The notes under the pieces: generated by a model
Database searches by the model: none
Seen by the model: the letters and a program-made list of their open reading frames with translations, nothing else
Told to the model about the DNA's origin: nothing
Source of the DNA: Alphaproteobacteria bacterium
Lineage (GTDB): Bacteria; Pseudomonadota; Alphaproteobacteria; Sphingomonadales; Sphingomonadaceae
NCBI GenBank assembly: GCA_019232625.1
Contig: JAFANP010000014.1
Span: forward strand, 1 to 64,000
Direction of reading: 5' to 3'
Length of the DNA stretch: 64,000 nt
Shown here: positions 33,025 through 42,729 of the stretch, one piece after another
Layout of the letters: each line of letters begins with the position of its first letter
How positions within the stretch are numbered: the stretch's first letter is position 1
Made by a program: the position numbers and the translations under genes

Positions 33025-35532
33025 CTATTCGTAGCGCAAGGCGTGGATCGGGTTGGCGCGCGCCACCCGGAAGGCGTGGCTGGCGATGGTGCCGAGCGCG
33101 ATCGCCAAAGCGAGCAGGCCGGCGAGGATGAACGGCGTCGGCCCCAGCGCGATCCGGCTGTCGAAGCCGTTGAGCCAGTCGCGCATCACCCACCAGGCGA
33201 CCGGCCAGGCGATGAGGTTGGCGACGATCACCGGCTTCGAGAATTGCCAGGCGAGCAGCCTCACGATGTCGCGGCTGCGGGCGCCGAGCACCTTCCTGAT
33301 GCCGATTTCCTTGGTCCGGCGCTCGGCAGTGAAGGCGGCGAGGCCGAACAGGCCGAGGCAGCCGATCACCACCGCCAGGATGGCGAAGGCGCCGAACAGC
33401 TGGCCGCGCGCCTCGTCCCGCTCGTAGAGCCGGCGGACGCGCTCGTCGGCCAGCTCGCCGCGGAACGGCACGTCGGCGATCAGCCGCTTCCAGATCCGCT
33501 CGACGTCGGCCAGCACCTTCTTGGGCTCCGCGCCGGCGTAGCGGATGACCATCGCGTTGGTCTGGTTGCGGGCGTAAAGGTAGAGGATCGGCTGGAGCGG
33601 ATCGCGGATCGAGCGGAACCGGGCGTCCTTGACCACCCCGACGATCGTCGCGTTGACGAGCCCGAACTCGGGGAGGCTGAGGCCGGACTGGATGGTCTTG
33701 CCCACCGCCTGCTGCGCGTCGCGGAAGCCGAGCCGACGCGCCGCCGCCTCGCTGACGATGACGTTGGCGCCGCGCTTGGCGAACACCTCCTCGGCCGCCT
33801 TGTCCGTCGGGAAGGGCGTGGTCGAGTCGTCCATGGCCTGGTTCAACGAGAAGTTGCGGCCGGCCAGGATCGTCATGCCCATGGTCGGGAAGAAGTCGGT
33901 GTCGACGACGTACACGCCCAGGTCGATGCCCTTCGGGTTGCCGGGCAGGTAGACGGAGGTGACGCTGTTGTTGCCCGGCGCGACGCCGATCCCGGTCAGC
34001 GCGGCGGACTGGACGCCGTCCACCTTCTGCACCTCGCGCTTCAGCGTCTCGGCCACCTTCTGCACCTGCGGCGCGCCGATCGCCTGCAGCTGGAGCAGGC
34101 CGTGCCGGTTGTAGCCGGCGTCGGCGGTGCGGGCGTAGAGGGTCTGCGCGTAGATGACGGCCGTGCAGATGATGAGGCCGATCGAGACGGCGAACTGCGC
34201 CACGACGAGCACGTTGCGCAGCCGCCCGGTGCCCTGCGCCTCGGCCGCGGACTTGTTCGCCTTGAGGACCTGCGCCGGCTGGAACCGCGACAGGTAGAAA
34301 GCGGGATAGAGGCCGCCGGCGGCGCCGACCGCCAGGACGAGGAGCAGGATCGGAAGCAGGAGGCCGCCGCCGCCCAGATAGACGAGGGCGATGTCGGCGT
34401 CGAGGAAGCGGTTGAACGCCGGAAGAAGCAGCTCGACCATGGCCAAGGCGAGGATCATCGCCATGCCGGTGAGCAGCATCGATTCTCCGATGAACTGGAC
34501 GACGAGCTGCCGCCGGCTGGCGCCCAGCACCTTCCGCAGCGCGACCTCGCGGGCGCGCTGGCTGGCCCGGGCGGTGGCGAGGTTGGTGAAGTTGACCACC
34601 GCCATGGCGAGGATCAGCAGGGCGACGACGGCGAAGGTTCCGATCGTCCGCCGGTCGTTGCCCGGCGTCATCGACGCCCGCTGCGCTTCGCCGAGGTGGA
34701 TGTCGCGCACGTTGGTCAGCCGCCAGTCCTGGCTGTCGCCGGGATTGGTCTTCTCGCCGCCGCCGGTGTCGTCCGGGATGTTGCGCTTCTCCCAGGCGGG
34801 AAGCTGGCGGTTGATCTCCGCCGCGCTCGCGCCGGGCTTCAGCTTCACGTACCACCAGCCGCCCTGGTTGCCCCAGCCGGTCAGGAAGAAGGGCTGGTCG
34901 ACATAATAGGATTCGGGGGCGAAGCGGGCGACGACCCCGAGCTCCATATGGCTGTTCTTCGGAAGATCCCGGACGACCCCGGTCACCACATAGTCGACGC
35001 TCTTGCCCTGGCTGACCAGCGTCAGCGTCTTGCCGAGCGGCTCCTGGTTGGGGAATCGCTTGGAGGCCTCGGCCTGGGTGAGCACCAGGGCGTTGGGCCG
35101 GTCCAGCGCGGTGGCGCGGTTGCCCTTCACGAACGGCACCTGGAGCACGTCGAAGAGGTTGCCGTCGACGAAGTTGAAATGGTCGGCGAGGCTCGGCTGG
35201 CCGTTCTGCATGATGGTCGCGCCCGACGAGCTGACGTAGACCGCCTTCTCGATCTGCGGGAAGTCCTTCACCAGCGCCTTGCCCGAGACGTAGCTCGACA
35301 TCTGCAGGGCCATCTCCTCCCCGCCATTGTCGGTCGCCTTGTAGAAATCCTGGAACTGGTAGGCGCGGTCGGAGCCCGGCATCCACGCGTCGTAGCTCAT
35401 CTCGTAGCGCACGTAGAGGAGGATGAGCAGGCAGGCGGCGAGGCCGAGCGCGAGCCCGAAGATGTTGATGAACGCGTAGGTCTTGTTCTTGGCGAGCGCC
35501 CTCAAGCCGACGGTGACGTAATTCCTCCACAT
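33025..35532 (-). CDS. FtsX/MacB-type ABC permease, copy 1 of 3
   Basis: An 835-aa permease with duplicated halves: an N-terminal transmembrane helix (AFINIFGLALGLAACLLILL), a MacB-type periplasmic domain, three helices of the first FtsX core around 290-430 (ATARASQREVALRKVLGA-like coupling segment RAREVALRKVLGAS), a second periplasmic domain, then a second FtsX core (TAERRTKEIGIRKVLGARSR) and the C-terminal HAFRVARANPIHALRYE. It is last of three tandem paralogues sharing one ATPase and one adaptor upstream. Such proteins use mechanotransmission to drive envelope processes or efflux rather than classic import. Confidence 0.9.
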   Translation of the reverse strand: MWRNYVTVGLRALAKNKTYAFINIFGLALGLAACLLILLYVRYEMSYDAWMPGSDRAYQFQDFYKATDNGGEEMALQMSSYVSGKALVKDFPQIEKAVYVSSSGATIMQNGQPSLADHFNFVDGNLFDVLQVPFVKGNRATALDRPNALVLTQAEASKRFPNQEPLGKTLTLVSQGKSVDYVVTGVVRDLPKNSHMELGVVARFAPESYYVDQPFFLTGWGNQGGWWYVKLKPGASAAEINRQLPAWEKRNIPDDTGGGEKTNPGDSQDWRLTNVRDIHLGEAQRASMTPGNDRRTIGTFAVVALLILAMAVVNFTNLATARASQRAREVALRKVLGASRRQLVVQFIGESMLLTGMAMILALAMVELLLPAFNRFLDADIALVYLGGGGLLLPILLLVLAVGAAGGLYPAFYLSRFQPAQVLKANKSAAEAQGTGRLRNVLVVAQFAVSIGLIICTAVIYAQTLYARTADAGYNRHGLLQLQAIGAPQVQKVAETLKREVQKVDGVQSAALTGIGVAPGNNSVTSVYLPGNPKGIDLGVYVVDTDFFPTMGMTILAGRNFSLNQAMDDSTTPFPTDKAAEEVFAKRGANVIVSEAAARRLGFRDAQQAVGKTIQSGLSLPEFGLVNATIVGVVKDARFRSIRDPLQPILYLYARNQTNAMVIRYAGAEPKKVLADVERIWKRLIADVPFRGELADERVRRLYERDEARGQLFGAFAILAVVIGCLGLFGLAAFTAERRTKEIGIRKVLGARSRDIVRLLAWQFSKPVIVANLIAWPVAWWVMRDWLNGFDSRIALGPTPFILAGLLALAIALGTIASHAFRVARANPIHALRYE

Positions 35533-35545
35533 GGCGATTCTCGTC

Positions 35546-38044
35546 CTATTCGTAGCGCAGGGCGTGGATGGGGTTCGACCGGGCGACGCGGAAGGCGTGT
35601 CCGGCGACGGTGACGACGGCGATCAGCAGGGCGAGGCCGCCGGCGAGGAGGAAGGGGGTGGGACCGAGCGAGATTCGGGTGTCGAACCCGTTCAGCCAGC
35701 CGCGCATCACCCACCAGGCGACCGGCCAGGCGATGAGGTTGGCGATCATCACGGGCTTGGAGAATTGCCAGACGAGCAGCCTGACGATGTCCCGCACCCG
35801 CGCGCCAAGCACCTTCCTTATGCCGATCTCCTTGGTGCGGCGCTCGGCGGTGAAGGCGGCGAGGCCGAACAGGCCGAGGCAGCCGACGATCACCGAAAGG
35901 AGGGCGAAGGCGGCGAAGGTCTTCGCCCGCGCGTCCTCGGCCTTGTAGAGCTCCCGGATCACGTCCTCGGAGAATTTGGCGCTGAACGGCACCTCGTTGG
36001 TGAAGCTCTTCCACACCCGCTCGACGCCGGCGCGCACGGCGCCGGGGTCGCCGTGGAAGCGCACCACCATGACGGCGTGGCCGCTGTTCGCGTTGACGAA
36101 GATGATCGGATCGAGCGGCAGCTTGACCGACCGGAAGCGGCTGTCCTTGACCACGCCGACGACGGTGATCGGGACGAGGCCGTATTCGTTCTCGACCAGC
36201 GCGGCCTTCAGGGTCTTGCCGATCACGTCCGCGGGGCTCTTGAAGCCCATCCGCTTCACCGCGAGCTCGTTCACCACGACGTTGGCGCCGCGCGCCACCA
36301 GCGCCTGCTGCGGCGCCGGCTCGGCCGGGAAGGGGAGGGTCAGGTCGTCCATCGGGCGGTTGGCGTCGAACCAGCGGCCGGCGACGAGCTGGAGCCCCAT
36401 CGCGTCCTTGAAGCCTTCGTCGACATTGTAATTGCCGATGTTGAAAGGCTTCGGGTTGCCCGGCACGAGCACGTTCGTGTTGTTCTGGTTGTCGGTCGCG
36501 ACGCCGATGGTGGTGAGGCCGACGGCGTCCACTCCGGGAACGCGGCGCACCTGGTCGGCGATCGCCACCCCCTTGCCGACCAGCTGGTACCGGCTCAGCT
36601 CCTCCACCTGGAGGATATGGTCGCGCTTGTAGCCGGGATCCGCGGTGCGGGCGTAGACCGTCTGGGCGTAGATCACCGCGGTGCAAATGATGAGGCCGAT
36701 CGACACCGCGAACTGGCCGACCACGAGAACGCTCCTGAGGCGCCCGGAACCGGGCGTCTCGGCCGAGGACTTGTTCGCCTTCAGCACCTGGGCGGGCTGG
36801 AAGCGGGATAGGAAGAAGGCCGGATAGAGGCCGCCCAGCACGCCGACGGCGGCGACGAGCAGCACCACCGGGACGGCGATGCCGCCGGAGCCGAAATAGC
36901 TGAGCTTGAGGTCGGCATCGAGAAAGGCGGCGAAGGGACGGATGAGCAGCTCGACCAGCGCCAAGGCGATGATCATCGCCACCGTCGCGACGATCATCGA
37001 TTCCCCGACGAACTGCGCGATGAGCTGCTTTCGGGTGGCGCCGAGCACCTTCCTCAGCGCGACTTCCCGCGCCCTCTGGCTCGCCCGCGCGGTAGCGAGG
37101 TTGGTGAAGTTCACCACCGCCATGGCGAGGATGAGCAGGGCCACCACCGCGAAGGTGACGATGGTGGTGCGGTCGTTGCCCGGCGACATCGCACCGCCCT
37201 GGCCCTTGCCGAGGTGGATGTCCTCGAGCCGGACGACGTGCCAGTCCTGGTCGTCGCCGGCGTTGAAATGGGCCTCGCCGCTATTCTCGTCGGGGATGTT
37301 GCGCTTTTCCCAGGCCGGGAGCTGGGCCTGGATGGTCGCGGGATCGGTGCCGGGGCGGGTGCGGAAATAGACCCAGCCGTTCTGGCAGCCCCAGCAGCTC
37401 AGCGCCTGCGACTCCTTGGAGAAGAAGCTCGGCAGGTCGAGGTGGACGACGGCGTTGATCCGAAGGTGCGAGTTCTTCGGCAGGTCCTTGAGGATGCCGA
37501 CGATCTTGAAGTCGCGCTTCTGGCCCTTGGTGATGACGGTGAACGTCTTGCCGACGACGTCGTCGCTGCCGAAGCGCCGCCGCGCCTCGCCTTGCGTGAC
37601 GACGGCGTTGTTGACCCCGTCGAGGTCCCGGGCGTTTCCGCTGATCAGGGGGAGGCCGATCACGTCGAGCAGGTTGCCGTCGGTGAAGAGGTAATGCTCG
37701 GTGGTGGTCGCCTGCCCGTCCTTGAAGAAGACGGGCCCGTTGTCCCAGGCGTAGACCGCCTTCTCGACCTGCGGGAAATCCTTCTTCAGCGCCTGGCCGG
37801 CCGCATAGGGGGTCATCTGGAGCTGCGCTTCCTCGCCCGTCTCGCTGGACTTGTACCAGCTCTGGAACTGGTAGGCGTCGCGCGCGCCCGGGATCCATTT
37901 GTCGTAGCTCATCTCGTAGCGGACGAAGAGCAGGATCATCAGGCACGCCGCCATGCCGATGGCGAGGCCGAAGATGTTGATGAACGCATAGGTGCGGTTC
38001 TTGCCCAGCGCGCGGAGACCGACGGTCAGGTAGTTCCTCCACAT
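35546..38044 (-). CDS. FtsX/MacB-type ABC permease, copy 2 of 3
   Basis: An 832-aa paralogue of the genes on either side, with identical layout: starting MWRNYLTVGLRALGKNRTYA, two MacB-like periplasmic domains and two FtsX cores with coupling segments REVALRKVLGATRKQ and TKEIGIRKVLGARVRD. The spacer to copy 1 is only 13 bp and the ends of the copies are nearly identical (FRVARSNPIHALRYE), showing tandem duplication. Periplasmic regions are clearly more divergent than the FtsX cores, which suggests different ligands or partners for each copy (inference). Confidence 0.9.
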   Translation of the reverse strand: MWRNYLTVGLRALGKNRTYAFINIFGLAIGMAACLMILLFVRYEMSYDKWIPGARDAYQFQSWYKSSETGEEAQLQMTPYAAGQALKKDFPQVEKAVYAWDNGPVFFKDGQATTTEHYLFTDGNLLDVIGLPLISGNARDLDGVNNAVVTQGEARRRFGSDDVVGKTFTVITKGQKRDFKIVGILKDLPKNSHLRINAVVHLDLPSFFSKESQALSCWGCQNGWVYFRTRPGTDPATIQAQLPAWEKRNIPDENSGEAHFNAGDDQDWHVVRLEDIHLGKGQGGAMSPGNDRTTIVTFAVVALLILAMAVVNFTNLATARASQRAREVALRKVLGATRKQLIAQFVGESMIVATVAMIIALALVELLIRPFAAFLDADLKLSYFGSGGIAVPVVLLVAAVGVLGGLYPAFFLSRFQPAQVLKANKSSAETPGSGRLRSVLVVGQFAVSIGLIICTAVIYAQTVYARTADPGYKRDHILQVEELSRYQLVGKGVAIADQVRRVPGVDAVGLTTIGVATDNQNNTNVLVPGNPKPFNIGNYNVDEGFKDAMGLQLVAGRWFDANRPMDDLTLPFPAEPAPQQALVARGANVVVNELAVKRMGFKSPADVIGKTLKAALVENEYGLVPITVVGVVKDSRFRSVKLPLDPIIFVNANSGHAVMVVRFHGDPGAVRAGVERVWKSFTNEVPFSAKFSEDVIRELYKAEDARAKTFAAFALLSVIVGCLGLFGLAAFTAERRTKEIGIRKVLGARVRDIVRLLVWQFSKPVMIANLIAWPVAWWVMRGWLNGFDTRISLGPTPFLLAGGLALLIAVVTVAGHAFRVARSNPIHALRYE

Positions 38045-38054
38045 GGCGGTGCTC

Positions 38055-40559
38055 CTATTCGTAGCGAAGGGCGTGGATCGGATTGAGCCGGGCGACGCGC
38101 AGGGCGTGGCCGGAGATCGTCCCGAGGGCGATGGCGAGGGCGAGGGCGCCGGCCGCGACGAACGGCGCGGGGCCGAGGTCGACGCGGCTGTCGAATCCGT
38201 TCAGCCAGTCCCGCATCGCCCACCAGGCGAGCGGCCAGGCGACGAGGTTCGCGATCATGACGGGCTTGGAGAATTGCCAGGCGAGGAGGCGCAGGATGTC
38301 GGGCACGCGTGCGCCGAACACCTTGCGGATGCCGATCTCCTTGGTGCGCCGCTCGGCGGTGAAGGCGGCCAGGCCGAACAGGCCCAGGCAGGCGATCACC
38401 ACTGCGAGCAGGGCGAAGCCGGCGAAGGTGGTCCCCCGCGCCTCGTCCTGGGCGTAGAGCTGGGCGAGTTGGGCGTCGGCGAAGTCGCCGGCGAAGGGCA
38501 CGTCCGGGGCGAGCCGCTTCCAGACGCGCTCGACCCCGGCGAGGACACCGCGCGGATCGGGCGAGTCGTAGCGCACGACGAGGTTGGAGAAATAGGCCGA
38601 ATCGTAGAAGATCATCGGCTCGAGCGGCTCGCGGGCGGAGCGGAAGCGGCTGTCCTGCACCACGCCGACGATGGTGAGCGGCAGCAGCCCGTATTCGCTG
38701 CCGAAGGCGTTGGCCTTGACCTGCTTGCCGATCGCGGCGGCGGGGTCCGCAAAGCCCATCTGCTTCGCCGCGAGCGCGTTGACGACGACGTTCAGGCCGC
38801 GCGCGACCAGGCTCCTCATGCCCGCCTCGCCGGCTTGCGGCGTGTCGATCGGCAAGGCGGCGCTGTCGTTGGCGAAGCGGCGCGACAGCGCGCGGCCGGC
38901 GAGGAGGCGGATGCCCATCGTCTCGAGGAAGTCGGGATGGGCGCCGTACCAGCCGATCGTCACCGAATCGCCGCGGCCCGGGACGGAGACCCGGACGTTG
39001 AGGGTCTGGCCGCTGGCGACCCGGATGTTGGCCCCGGCGACCGCGGTGACGCCGGGCACCTTCGCCACCTCGGCGAGCACGGTGTCGGTCTGGCGGGCGA
39101 TGACGGAGCGGTTGAAGCCCGTCGCCTGGATCAGGCCCTGGCGCTGATAGCCGGGGTCCACCGTCTGCGCATAATGGGTCTGGGAGTAGACGACGGCGGT
39201 GCAGGCCATCAGCGCGATGGAGACGGCGAACTGGGCGATCACCAGCAGGTTGCGCAGCCGGCCGCTGCCGGTCGGCTCGGCGGCGGACCGGTTCGCCCGG
39301 AGGACGGCGCCCGGCTGGAAGCGCGAGAGATAGAGCGCCGGGTAGAGGCCGCCCGCAAGCCCGACGACCGCGACCAGCAGCAGCGCCGGTAGGACGATGC
39401 CGCCCGCGCCCCAATAGGTCATGCGCAAATCGGACTGGAGGAAGGCCGCGAGCCAGGGCAGGGTCAGCTCGGCGAGCGCGACGGCGATCAGCATGGCGAG
39501 CGCCGTGAGCAGCAGGGACTCGCCCAGGAACTGGACGATGAGCTGGCGGCGGTCGGCGCCCAGCACCTTGCGCAGCGCCACCTCCCGCGCCCGCTGGCTG
39601 GCGCGGGCGGTCGAGAGGTTGACGAAGTTCACGCACGCCATGGCGAGGATGAGGAGGGCGACGATCGAGAAGGTGGCGATGGTCCGCCGGTCGTTCTCGG
39701 GCCGGTCGTCCCACATCGGCTCGGCGCCGCTGAGATGGACGTCGCGGACGTTGACCAGGGTCCAGTCGAAGGCGTCGCCCTCGCTGACCGTCTTGCCGTC
39801 GACGGTGGTTCGAGGGATGTTGCGCTTCTCCCATCCGGGGAGGCCCGCCTCCACCGCGGCCGCCGAGGCGCCGGGCCGAAGCTTGAGGTAGACGACGCCG
39901 TTGATGCAGCCCCAGCCGCAATCCGCCTTGTCGGATTCGCGGATGCGCGAGACGAGGTCGAAGCCGAGCTGGCTGTTGCGCGGCAGGTCCTCGAACACGC
40001 CGGTGACTCGCAATGCATATTTCTCCCCGGACCGTATGCCGGTGACGGTGCGGCCGAGCACGTCGAGCGTTCCGAACCGCCGCATCGCCTGCCGGCGGCT
40101 GAGGACGAGGCTGTCCGCTTCCGCCAGGGCGCGCCCGCGGTCGCCGCGCAGGAACGGCACCTGGAGGATCGAGAAGAGCGTCGGGTCGGCGAGCAGCAGC
40201 TCGGCATTGGCGGCCGCGCCGTCGCGGTCGAGCAGGACCACCCGGTCGCTGTCGGCGCGGGCGATCGACTCGATCTGCGGGAATTCCTTGGCGAGGCTCT
40301 CCGCGGCCGCGCCCTCGGTCGCCTCCTGCCGGGTGCGGGCGCCCGTCTCCGGATCGGTGTACAGCGTCTGGACCTGGTAGACGCGGCCGGCGTCCGGAAG
40401 CCAGCGGTCGTAGCCGGTCTCGTAGCGGACGTAGAGGAAGATGAGCAGGCACGCGGCGAGGCCGAGCGCCAGGCCGAAGATGTTGATGAACGCGTAGACC
40501 TTGTGGCGCATCAGCGCCCGCGTCGCGACGGTCAGGTAGTTTCCCCACATCTTCAGCAC
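38055..40559 (-). CDS. FtsX/MacB-type ABC permease, copy 3 of 3
   Basis: An 834-aa member of the triplet, first in the transcription order after the ATPase. Two periplasmic domains and two FtsX cores are present, the latter with REVALRKVLGADRRQ and TKEIGIRKVFGARVPD. The annotated GTG 40559 follows GGAGGG; by alignment with its paralogues (MWRNYL) ATG 40550, three codons later (MWGNYL), is an equally good start. Its periplasmic parts are the most divergent of the three. Confidence 0.9.
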   Translation of the reverse strand: MLKMWGNYLTVATRALMRHKVYAFINIFGLALGLAACLLIFLYVRYETGYDRWLPDAGRVYQVQTLYTDPETGARTRQEATEGAAAESLAKEFPQIESIARADSDRVVLLDRDGAAANAELLLADPTLFSILQVPFLRGDRGRALAEADSLVLSRRQAMRRFGTLDVLGRTVTGIRSGEKYALRVTGVFEDLPRNSQLGFDLVSRIRESDKADCGWGCINGVVYLKLRPGASAAAVEAGLPGWEKRNIPRTTVDGKTVSEGDAFDWTLVNVRDVHLSGAEPMWDDRPENDRRTIATFSIVALLILAMACVNFVNLSTARASQRAREVALRKVLGADRRQLIVQFLGESLLLTALAMLIAVALAELTLPWLAAFLQSDLRMTYWGAGGIVLPALLLVAVVGLAGGLYPALYLSRFQPGAVLRANRSAAEPTGSGRLRNLLVIAQFAVSIALMACTAVVYSQTHYAQTVDPGYQRQGLIQATGFNRSVIARQTDTVLAEVAKVPGVTAVAGANIRVASGQTLNVRVSVPGRGDSVTIGWYGAHPDFLETMGIRLLAGRALSRRFANDSAALPIDTPQAGEAGMRSLVARGLNVVVNALAAKQMGFADPAAAIGKQVKANAFGSEYGLLPLTIVGVVQDSRFRSAREPLEPMIFYDSAYFSNLVVRYDSPDPRGVLAGVERVWKRLAPDVPFAGDFADAQLAQLYAQDEARGTTFAGFALLAVVIACLGLFGLAAFTAERRTKEIGIRKVFGARVPDILRLLAWQFSKPVMIANLVAWPLAWWAMRDWLNGFDSRVDLGPAPFVAAGALALAIALGTISGHALRVARLNPIHALRYE

Positions 40560-40599
40560 GCGATCGGCCCTCCCTCAGACCTTCCCCTCCGGCCAAGGA

Positions 40600-41280
40600 T
40601 CAGGCGGCGCGGCGGCGCTCGATCAGGATCTTGCCGTCCAGCATGTTGACGACCCGGCCCGCATAATCGGCGTGGCTCGGCGAGTGGGTGACCATGACGA
40701 TAGTCGAGCCCTCGCGATTGAGCTGCTGGAGCATCTTCATGACCTCCTCGCCATGCTGCGTGTCGAGGTTGCCGGTCGGCTCGTCGGCGAGGATCAGCTT
40801 GGGGTTGCCGACCAGGGCGCGGGCGACGGCGACGCGCTGCTGCTGCCCGCCCGAAAGCTGGCTCGGCCGGTGCTTGGCGCGGTGGGCGATTCCGACCCGG
40901 TCCATCACCTCCTCGACCCGGCGGCGGCGCTCGGCGGCGGCGACGTCGTGATAGAGCAAGGCGAGCTCCACATTCTCCCGCACCGACAGCTCGTCGACGA
41001 GATTGAAGCTCTGGAAGATGAAGCCGATATTGTGCTTGCGGACGTCGGCGAGCTTCGCCTCCGGCAGCCCCGCCACTTCCCGACCGTCGAAGACGTAGGA
41101 GCCGCTGGTCGGGCTGTCGAGCATGCCGATGACGTTGAGCAAGGTCGACTTGCCGCAGCCCGACGGGCCCATGATCGCCACGAACTCGCCGTCGGCGATC
41201 TCCAGGTCGATGCCGTCGAGCGCCGTCGTCTCGACCGTATCCGTGCGGTAGACCCGCGACAGCTCACGCATGCTCAGCAT
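40600..41280 (-). CDS. ABC transporter ATPase, MacB/LolD type
   Basis: A 226-aa ATPase with Walker [11 protein letters not shown]-loop FIFQSFNLV, signature [15 protein letters not shown], Walker [13 protein letters not shown] and H-loop VTHSP. The [10 protein letters not shown] form is typical of the MacB/LolD/FtsE class that pairs with FtsX-type permeases. It lies between the adaptor and the three permeases, so it presumably energises each of them in turn or as alternative complexes. Confidence 0.95.
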   Translation of the reverse strand: MLSMRELSRVYRTDTVETTALDGIDLEIADGEFVAIMGPSGCGKSTLLNVIGMLDSPTSGSYVFDGREVAGLPEAKLADVRKHNIGFIFQSFNLVDELSVRENVELALLYHDVAAAERRRRVEEVMDRVGIAHRAKHRPSQLSGGQQQRVAVARALVGNPKLILADEPTGNLDTQHGEEVMKMLQQLNREGSTIVMVTHSPSHADYAGRVVNMLDGKILIERRRAA

Positions 41281-41295
41281 AGGTTCGGCTCCTTT

Positions 41296-42603
41296 TCACG
41301 TGTCGAGGTCGAGCCGATCCTTGTCGGCGAAACCGGTATAGGGGGAGGTGATGACGCGCTCGCCGGGCTCCAGCCCTTCGAGCACCTCGATATAATCGGA
41401 GTTGCGGCGCCCGAGCCGGACGTTGCGCTTGATCGCGCTGCGGCCGTCCGGCGCGACGACGAAGACGAAGGCGCCGCCCGTCTCGTTGTAGAAGGCGCCG
41501 TTGGGGATGAGCAGCGCCGGCGTCGGATCGCCGAGCGTCAGCTTGACCTGCAGAGTCTGGCCGCGGTTGAGGTCCTTGGGCTCCTCGCCGAGGAACCAGA
41601 GGTCGACGTCGAACGCGCCGTTCCTCACCTGCGGGTAGATCTTCGCGACCTTGGCGCGATAGGTCTTGCCGCCGACGTCGACGGTCGCGACCTGTCCCGG
41701 CTGAACCCGGCCGAGATAGAATTCGTCGACCGAGGCGACGAGCTTGTTGCGCCCCGCGCTGTCGAGCTGGCCAAGCCGCTCGCCGCGTTGCAGCGACTGG
41801 CCGACCTGGATCGAGAAGGCGGTGAGCTGCCCGTCCACCGGCGCGCGCAGGTTGAGCGCGTCGAGGCTGGCGCGGGCGATGCCCAGGCTCTGGCTCAACG
41901 ACGCGTTGGACGCCCTCAGCTGGGCGAGCTGGCTCGCCTGCAGCCGCTCGTCGGTGACCCGGGCGCGGCTCAGCACCTCCGCGCGCCGGGCGTTGGCGAC
42001 ATATTCGTCGCGGCTGTCGTTGAAGGTCTTGCCGGCGATGAAGCCCTTGTCGGCAAGCGGCTTCTGCATCTCGTACTGGCGGCGCGCCTTGTCGGCGGCG
42101 AGCTGGGCCTCGATCACGGCCCGGTGATCGCTGGTCTTCGTCTGCGCGAGCGCCAGCTCCATGTTGCGCATCGAGTTGATTTCCCGCGACACGTCCGCCT
42201 GGCGGGCGAGGACGTTGAGCTGAAGATCGGAGTTGGAGAGTTCGGCGAGCAGCTGTCCCTTGCTGACCATGGCGCCGTCCTCGACCAGCACCTTCTCGAC
42301 CCGGCCGCCTTCGACGGCGTCGAGATAGACGGTGACCAGCGGCGTCACCCTGGCCCTCAGCGGGAGGAAGTCGTCGAAACGGCCTTTCTCGACCACCGAC
42401 ACGGTGACGCGGTCGGCGGCGATGCTCTGGCTGTTGGCGGTGGGCGCGAACCACCAGAAGAGCAGGCCCAGGAGCAGCGCCGCGGCCGCCCCGAGGCCGA
42501 TCTTGATCTCGCGGCTGAGGCCTCGGCGCTCGACCACCCGGTCCATGCCGCTGCCGCTCTGCGCCCTCGACGGACTTTCCTTTTGCATCTTGATAACGCT
42601 CAT
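41296..42603 (-). CDS. Membrane-fusion (HlyD/MacA-like) adaptor of the three-permease ABC system
   Basis: A 435-aa protein with one N-terminal transmembrane helix (IGLGAAAALLLGLLFWWF), a lipoyl half-motif VEGGRVEKVLVEDGAMVSKG, a coiled-coil hairpin (about 120-230), the second lipoyl half APVDGQLTAFSIQVG, a beta-barrel and a C-terminal membrane-proximal domain (LEGLEPGERVITSPY). It resembles adaptors of MacAB-type tripartite pumps. ATG 42603 is preceded by GAGGTGGAG and lies about 12 nt after the predicted start of a sigma-54 promoter. No TolC gene is in this operon. Confidence 0.92.
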   Translation of the reverse strand: MSVIKMQKESPSRAQSGSGMDRVVERRGLSREIKIGLGAAAALLLGLLFWWFAPTANSQSIAADRVTVSVVEKGRFDDFLPLRARVTPLVTVYLDAVEGGRVEKVLVEDGAMVSKGQLLAELSNSDLQLNVLARQADVSREINSMRNMELALAQTKTSDHRAVIEAQLAADKARRQYEMQKPLADKGFIAGKTFNDSRDEYVANARRAEVLSRARVTDERLQASQLAQLRASNASLSQSLGIARASLDALNLRAPVDGQLTAFSIQVGQSLQRGERLGQLDSAGRNKLVASVDEFYLGRVQPGQVATVDVGGKTYRAKVAKIYPQVRNGAFDVDLWFLGEEPKDLNRGQTLQVKLTLGDPTPALLIPNGAFYNETGGAFVFVVAPDGRSAIKRNVRLGRRNSDYIEVLEGLEPGERVITSPYTGFADKDRLDLDT

Positions 42604-42625
42604 CTCCACCTCATGCCCTCGGCGC

Positions 42626-42641
42626 AGCAACCATCGTGCCA
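42626..42641 (-). promoter_or_regulatory. Sigma-54 promoter of the adaptor/ABC operon
   Basis: On the minus strand TGGCACGATGGTTGCT matches the -24/-12 consensus TGGCAC-N5-TTGC(A/T) at every conserved position. Transcription would start near 42615, leaving a 12-nt leader that is mostly the ribosome-binding site of the adaptor gene. Two dyads (42692-42729) lie at about -85 and -107, typical enhancer distances for an NtrC-type activator, and such an activator is encoded divergently 0.5 kb away. Confidence 0.85.
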
Positions 42642-42691
42642 CATCGCGCCACGCCGCGGGCGCGGGGCCACCGGGCGACCCTCGCGCGAAG

Positions 42692-42729
42692 TGTCCGATT
42701 CCGCACGCCCGGCTGTCCGTTGCCGGACA
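42692..42729. promoter_or_regulatory. Two enhancer-like dyads for the divergent sigma-54 activator
   Basis: Dyad B (42714-42729) is the perfect palindrome TGTCCG-TTGC-CGGACA. Dyad A (42692-42707) is TGTCCG-ATTC-CGCACG, with one weaker half. Their centres are 22 bp apart, two helical turns, so they present the same DNA face. They lie about 85 and 107 bp upstream of the expected start of the adaptor operon. A third related dyad is at 43053-43068. Confidence 0.75.

Noticed and set aside
31790-35530. Long minus-strand frame of 1246 codons through the permease region
   Set aside because: Low-complexity Arg/Pro/Gly product in a frame offset from a well-supported permease; a codon-bias shadow.
33043-35613. 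Long plus-strand frame of 856 codons opposite permease copy 1
   Set aside because: Asp/Gly/Ala/Arg-rich product with no domains, antisense to a conserved permease.
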